In this document: piece after piece, positions 5,831 to 6,618 of the stretch
How the letters are laid out: the number at the start of each line of letters is the position of its first letter
Position numbering within the stretch: position 1 is the stretch's first letter
Assembly: GCA_020628265.1 (NCBI GenBank)
Contig: JAHDFG010000117.1
Span: 1 to 6,618 of the forward strand
DNA: 6,618 bases
Source of the DNA: Pseudooctadecabacter sp.
Lineage (GTDB): Bacteria > Pseudomonadota > Alphaproteobacteria > Rhodobacterales > Rhodobacteraceae
Reading direction: 5' to 3'
Made by a program: the position numbers and the translations under genes
Notes under the pieces: generated by a model
The model's database searches: none
Seen by the model: only the letters and a program-made list of their open reading frames with translations
What the model was told of the DNA's origin: nothing

Positions 5831-6235
5831 ATGATCGGACGATTGAACCACGTGGCCATTGCAGTGCCGGACCTTGAGGCGGCCTGCGCGCAGTATCGCG
5901 GGGCCTTGGGGGCCAATGTGGGCGAGCCTCAGGATGAGCCGGACCACGGCGTGACGGTGGTGTTCATTGAACTGCCCAACACGAAGATCGAGTTTCTTTA
6001 TCCCTTGGGAGAGGACAGCCCGATTGCAGGCTTCCTCGAGAAGAACCCTGCAGGCGGCATTCACCATGTCTGTTACGAAGTCGATGATATCATCGCCGCG
6101 CGGGACAAACTGAAGGCCGAAGGCGCACGGGTTCTGGGGACAGGTGAGCCCAAGATCGGTGCGCACGGGAAACCGGTGCTGTTCCTGCATCCCAAGGATT
6201 TTCAGGGCTGTCTGGTCGAGTTGGAAGAAGTGTAG
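5831..6235 (+). CDS. mce: Methylmalonyl-CoA epimerase
   Basis: 134 residues, the usual length. The enzyme interconverts (2S)- and (2R)-methylmalonyl-CoA, linking propionyl-CoA carboxylase to the B12-dependent mutase so that propionyl-CoA can enter the TCA cycle as succinyl-CoA. It is a vicinal-oxygen-chelate fold protein with two beta-alpha-beta-beta-beta modules. The four likely metal ligands are present: H7 (LNHVAIAV), E54 (KIEFLYP), H79 (GGIHHVCYEV) and E130 (LVELEEV). The PVLFLHPKDFQG segment before the last ligand is typical of the family. AAGGGA (5818-5823) lies seven bases before the ATG and fixes the start. The mutase and carboxylase genes are not in this window. The neighbour downstream is a DUF1467 gene, a link I recall from other Rhodobacterales. 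Confidence 0.97.
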   Translation: MIGRLNHVAIAVPDLEAACAQYRGALGANVGEPQDEPDHGVTVVFIELPNTKIEFLYPLGEDSPIAGFLEKNPAGGIHHVCYEVDDIIAARDKLKAEGARVLGTGEPKIGAHGKPVLFLHPKDFQGCLVELEEV

Positions 6236-6247
6236 GGCGCATTGGTC

Positions 6248-6280
6248 TGGCCGACCCTCCGGGGGGAGTTGTATCGGCCA
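6248..6280 (+). other. Stacked hairpin just after mce
   Basis: TGGCCGA (6248-6254) pairs exactly with TCGGCCA (6274-6280). Inside the loop CTCC (6257-6260) can pair with GGAG, giving a two-tier hairpin 12 bases past the mce stop. No T-run follows, so it is a 3'-end stem or a weak or rho-assisted terminator rather than a clear intrinsic terminator. Confidence 0.45.
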
Positions 6281-6335
6281 AGATGAAGCAGGGGGCTTTT
6301 GCAGGCCCGCCGCCGCGCTATGTGAGGGTTGGGAG

Positions 6336-6357
6336 GCGCGCCCGACGAGGGGCGCGC
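6336..6357 (+). other. GC-rich hairpin before the DUF1467 gene
   Basis: GCGCGCCC (6336-6343) and GGGCGCGC (6350-6357) form a perfect 8-bp stem around GACGAG. It ends 23 bases before the DUF1467 ATG and is followed by GTTAACCTTAATGG rather than a T-run. It could attenuate read-through from mce or be a leader structure of the downstream gene. Confidence 0.5.
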
Positions 6358-6380
6358 GTTAACCTTAATGGAGAGTTGAG

Positions 6381-6618
6381 ATGGGGATTACCTCGGCCAT
6401 CGTGTTGTTTGCGGTTGTCTGGTTCATGACGTTTTTCATCGTGTTGCCGTTGCGTTTGAAGACGCAAGGGGACGTGGGAGAGGTCGTGCCGGGGACGCAT
6501 AAGTCGGCCCCAGCGGATGCGCAGATCGGGCGGCGGGCGCGGATCACGACCTACTGGGCGATCCCGATCTGGGCCATTTTGAGCACGATCATTCTGACGG
6601 GTGCGATCACGGTGCGGG
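6381..6618 (+). CDS. DUF1467 family small membrane protein, 5' part (3' end outside the window)
   Basis: The frame opens with MGITSAIVLFAVVWFMTFF and stays open for 79 codons to the right edge without a stop. GGAGAG (6370-6375) lies five bases before the ATG. Two hydrophobic segments are visible: about residues 4-24, ending in the VLPLRLKTQGD boundary, and about 59-77 (WAIPIWAILSTIILTGAI). A polar linker between them carries ADAQIGRRARITTYWA, which I associate with DUF1467. Proteins of this family are about 90 residues, so only the last few residues should be missing. It is probably an inner-membrane protein with two helices; the function is unknown. It is co-oriented with mce, but the 145-bp gap leaves co-transcription uncertain. 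Confidence 0.88.
   Translation, partial: MGITSAIVLFAVVWFMTFFIVLPLRLKTQGDVGEVVPGTHKSAPADAQIGRRARITTYWAIPIWAILSTIILTGAITVR

Overview
The window looks like chromosomal DNA from an alphaproteobacterium, most likely a marine Rhodobacteraceae (Roseobacter-group) species. The basis is the high G+C coding style, the close resemblance of the AspRS, methylmalonyl-CoA epimerase, DUF1467 and Flp-like pilin sequences to proteins I know from that family, and short intergenic gaps. The resemblance is from memory; no database search was run.

Layout, left to right. The 3' two thirds of aspS (aspartyl-tRNA synthetase, + strand, cut by the left edge) ends at 1178. It is followed by a perfect AT-rich palindrome and a GC hairpin with a short T-run that probably terminates it. 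A tightly coupled + strand pair follows: a DUF1800 protein (1343-2722, GTG start) and a Tat-exported DUF1501 protein (2725-3942). Such pairs are widespread, but I know of no assigned biochemical role. Nine bases on, in convergent orientation, lies a short orphan Flp-type pilin-like gene (3952-4140, - strand). Divergent from it is a GNAT acetyltransferase (4250-4963, + strand). Its stop codon shares a CTAG with the stop of a convergent response-regulator gene (4960-5676, - strand), which has an intact receiver domain and a C-terminal helical region resembling an Hpt domain without its histidine. Divergent from the regulator is mce (methylmalonyl-CoA epimerase, 5831-6235), followed by the start of a DUF1467 small membrane protein (6381 to the right edge).

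How the genes work together. Most are unrelated chromosomal neighbours. The only strong operon is DUF1800-DUF1501. mce and the DUF1467 gene are co-oriented, but 145 bp with two hairpins separate them. aspS serves translation, and mce serves propionyl-CoA/methylmalonyl-CoA metabolism with a mutase encoded elsewhere.

The least explained items are the DUF1800-DUF1501 pair, the receiver plus Hpt-like regulator with a CtrA-like box upstream, the divergent orphan pilin, and an AspRS insertion about 24 residues longer than the matching E. coli segment. No mobile element, CRISPR array, tRNA or rRNA was seen, and no gene-free stretch exceeds about 165 bp.
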